5,267 bases of DNA from Propionibacteriaceae bacterium. GTDB taxonomy: Bacteria > Actinomycetota > Actinomycetes > Propionibacteriales > Propionibacteriaceae. The DNA lies in assembly GCA_003451975.1 (NCBI GenBank), contig DMIX01000424.1, positions 1 to 5,267 of the forward strand. The letters run 5' to 3'. The stretch's first letter is position 1, and each line of letters begins with the position of its first letter. Positions 5,125-5,267 of the stretch are shown piece by piece. Position numbers and translations under genes: made by a program. The notes under the pieces were generated by a model. It had not been told where the DNA came from. It was given only the letters and a program-made list of their open reading frames with translations, and did not search any database.

Positions 5125-5267
5125 ATGAACTCTGCCGATCCCGATCCTCGTTCACGCCGTCGCCTGGCCGTCCTTCTTGCCGCGGGCGTCGTCTTGCTCC
5201 TGCTGGCGGGCGTGGGCGTCTACGGCCTCCTCACCGGCCCTCGCACCACGACCACTGGTAGCCAGAC
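5125..5267 (+). CDS. N-terminus of a single-pass membrane protein, cut by window
   Basis: Forty-seven codons are visible before the right edge. A short charged head (MNSADPDPRSRRR) is followed by a single hydrophobic helix at about residues 14-37 (LAVLLAAGVVLLLLAGVGVY and on to GLL), then a Thr-rich stretch (TGPRTTTTGSQ). Positive residues before the helix and no clear signal-peptidase site suggest an N-in anchor with the rest outside the membrane. The start is uncertain: the ATG at 5125 has AGG almost touching it, and in-frame GTG codons at 5101 and 5110 and a TTG at 5107 are alternatives. It lies in the same frame as the parB-like gene, 36 bases after its stop. In this context it may open a transfer or envelope gene block; function unknown. 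Confidence 0.6.
   Translation, partial: MNSADPDPRSRRRLAVLLAAGVVLLLLAGVGVYGLLTGPRTTTTGSQ

Larger units (their letters stand above)
1..5267 (+). mobile_element. Part of a putative actinobacterial conjugative/integrative element
   Basis: An ArdC-like antirestriction gene, a stand-alone Prim-Pol, a DUF2637 membrane-HTH gene and a ParB-family gene, all co-directional and mostly overlapping, form a combination typical of plasmids and integrative conjugative elements and not of core chromosome. Neither end of the element, nor an integrase, excisionase, relaxase or FtsK-like transfer gene, is in the window, so the type of element cannot be decided here. Confidence 0.65.

Overview
The window is GC-rich DNA with GTG/GTC/CTG-heavy codon use and Shine-Dalgarno sequences of the GGAGG type. 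It looks actinobacterial (Streptomyces, Pseudonocardia or mycobacterial relatives); the genus cannot be fixed from the sequence. All seven supported genes lie on the + strand. The gene content is that of the maintenance and replication module of a conjugative or integrative element (an actinomycete ICE/AICE or plasmid), not of housekeeping DNA. No integrase, att site, tRNA, IS element, CRISPR array or rRNA was seen.

Layout: (1) 2-1027, the 3' part of an ArdC-type antirestriction protein (ssDNA-binding domain plus HELAH zinc-peptidase domain), cut by the left edge. (2) 1027-1953, a stand-alone archaeo-eukaryotic-type primase/polymerase (Prim-Pol). (3) 1953-2696, a DUF2637 four-helix membrane protein with a C-terminal helix-turn-helix. 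(4) 2693-3097, a small basic protein of unknown function. A 90-bp gap follows, with a strong RBS that may be masked in a hairpin. (5) 3188-4084, an unrecognised helical protein with a weak sigma-factor flavour. (6) 4084-5088, a ParB-family DNA-binding protein. (7) From about 5125 to the right edge, the start of a single-pass membrane protein. Genes 1/2, 2/3 and 5/6 join by one-base TGATG overlaps and 3/4 by a four-base ATGA overlap, so most of the block is probably one translationally coupled operon.

A plausible joint picture (inference): ArdC protects incoming single-stranded DNA from host restriction, Prim-Pol primes or copies it, and the ParB-like protein supports segregation or regulation. 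The membrane-HTH protein may anchor DNA or signal at the membrane, and the last gene may begin a transfer or envelope module.

Two embedded DNA-level signals are the most interesting content. One is a cluster of five TTGTCC/CTGTCC motifs in 120 bp inside the DUF2637 gene, one matching the actinobacterial DnaA box at 8 of 9 positions, just downstream of the Prim-Pol gene; this is a candidate replication origin. The other is a perfect 31-bp palindrome inside the parB-like gene, in the linker between its two DNA-binding/CTP-type regions; this is a candidate centromere/operator or an inserted palindromic element.
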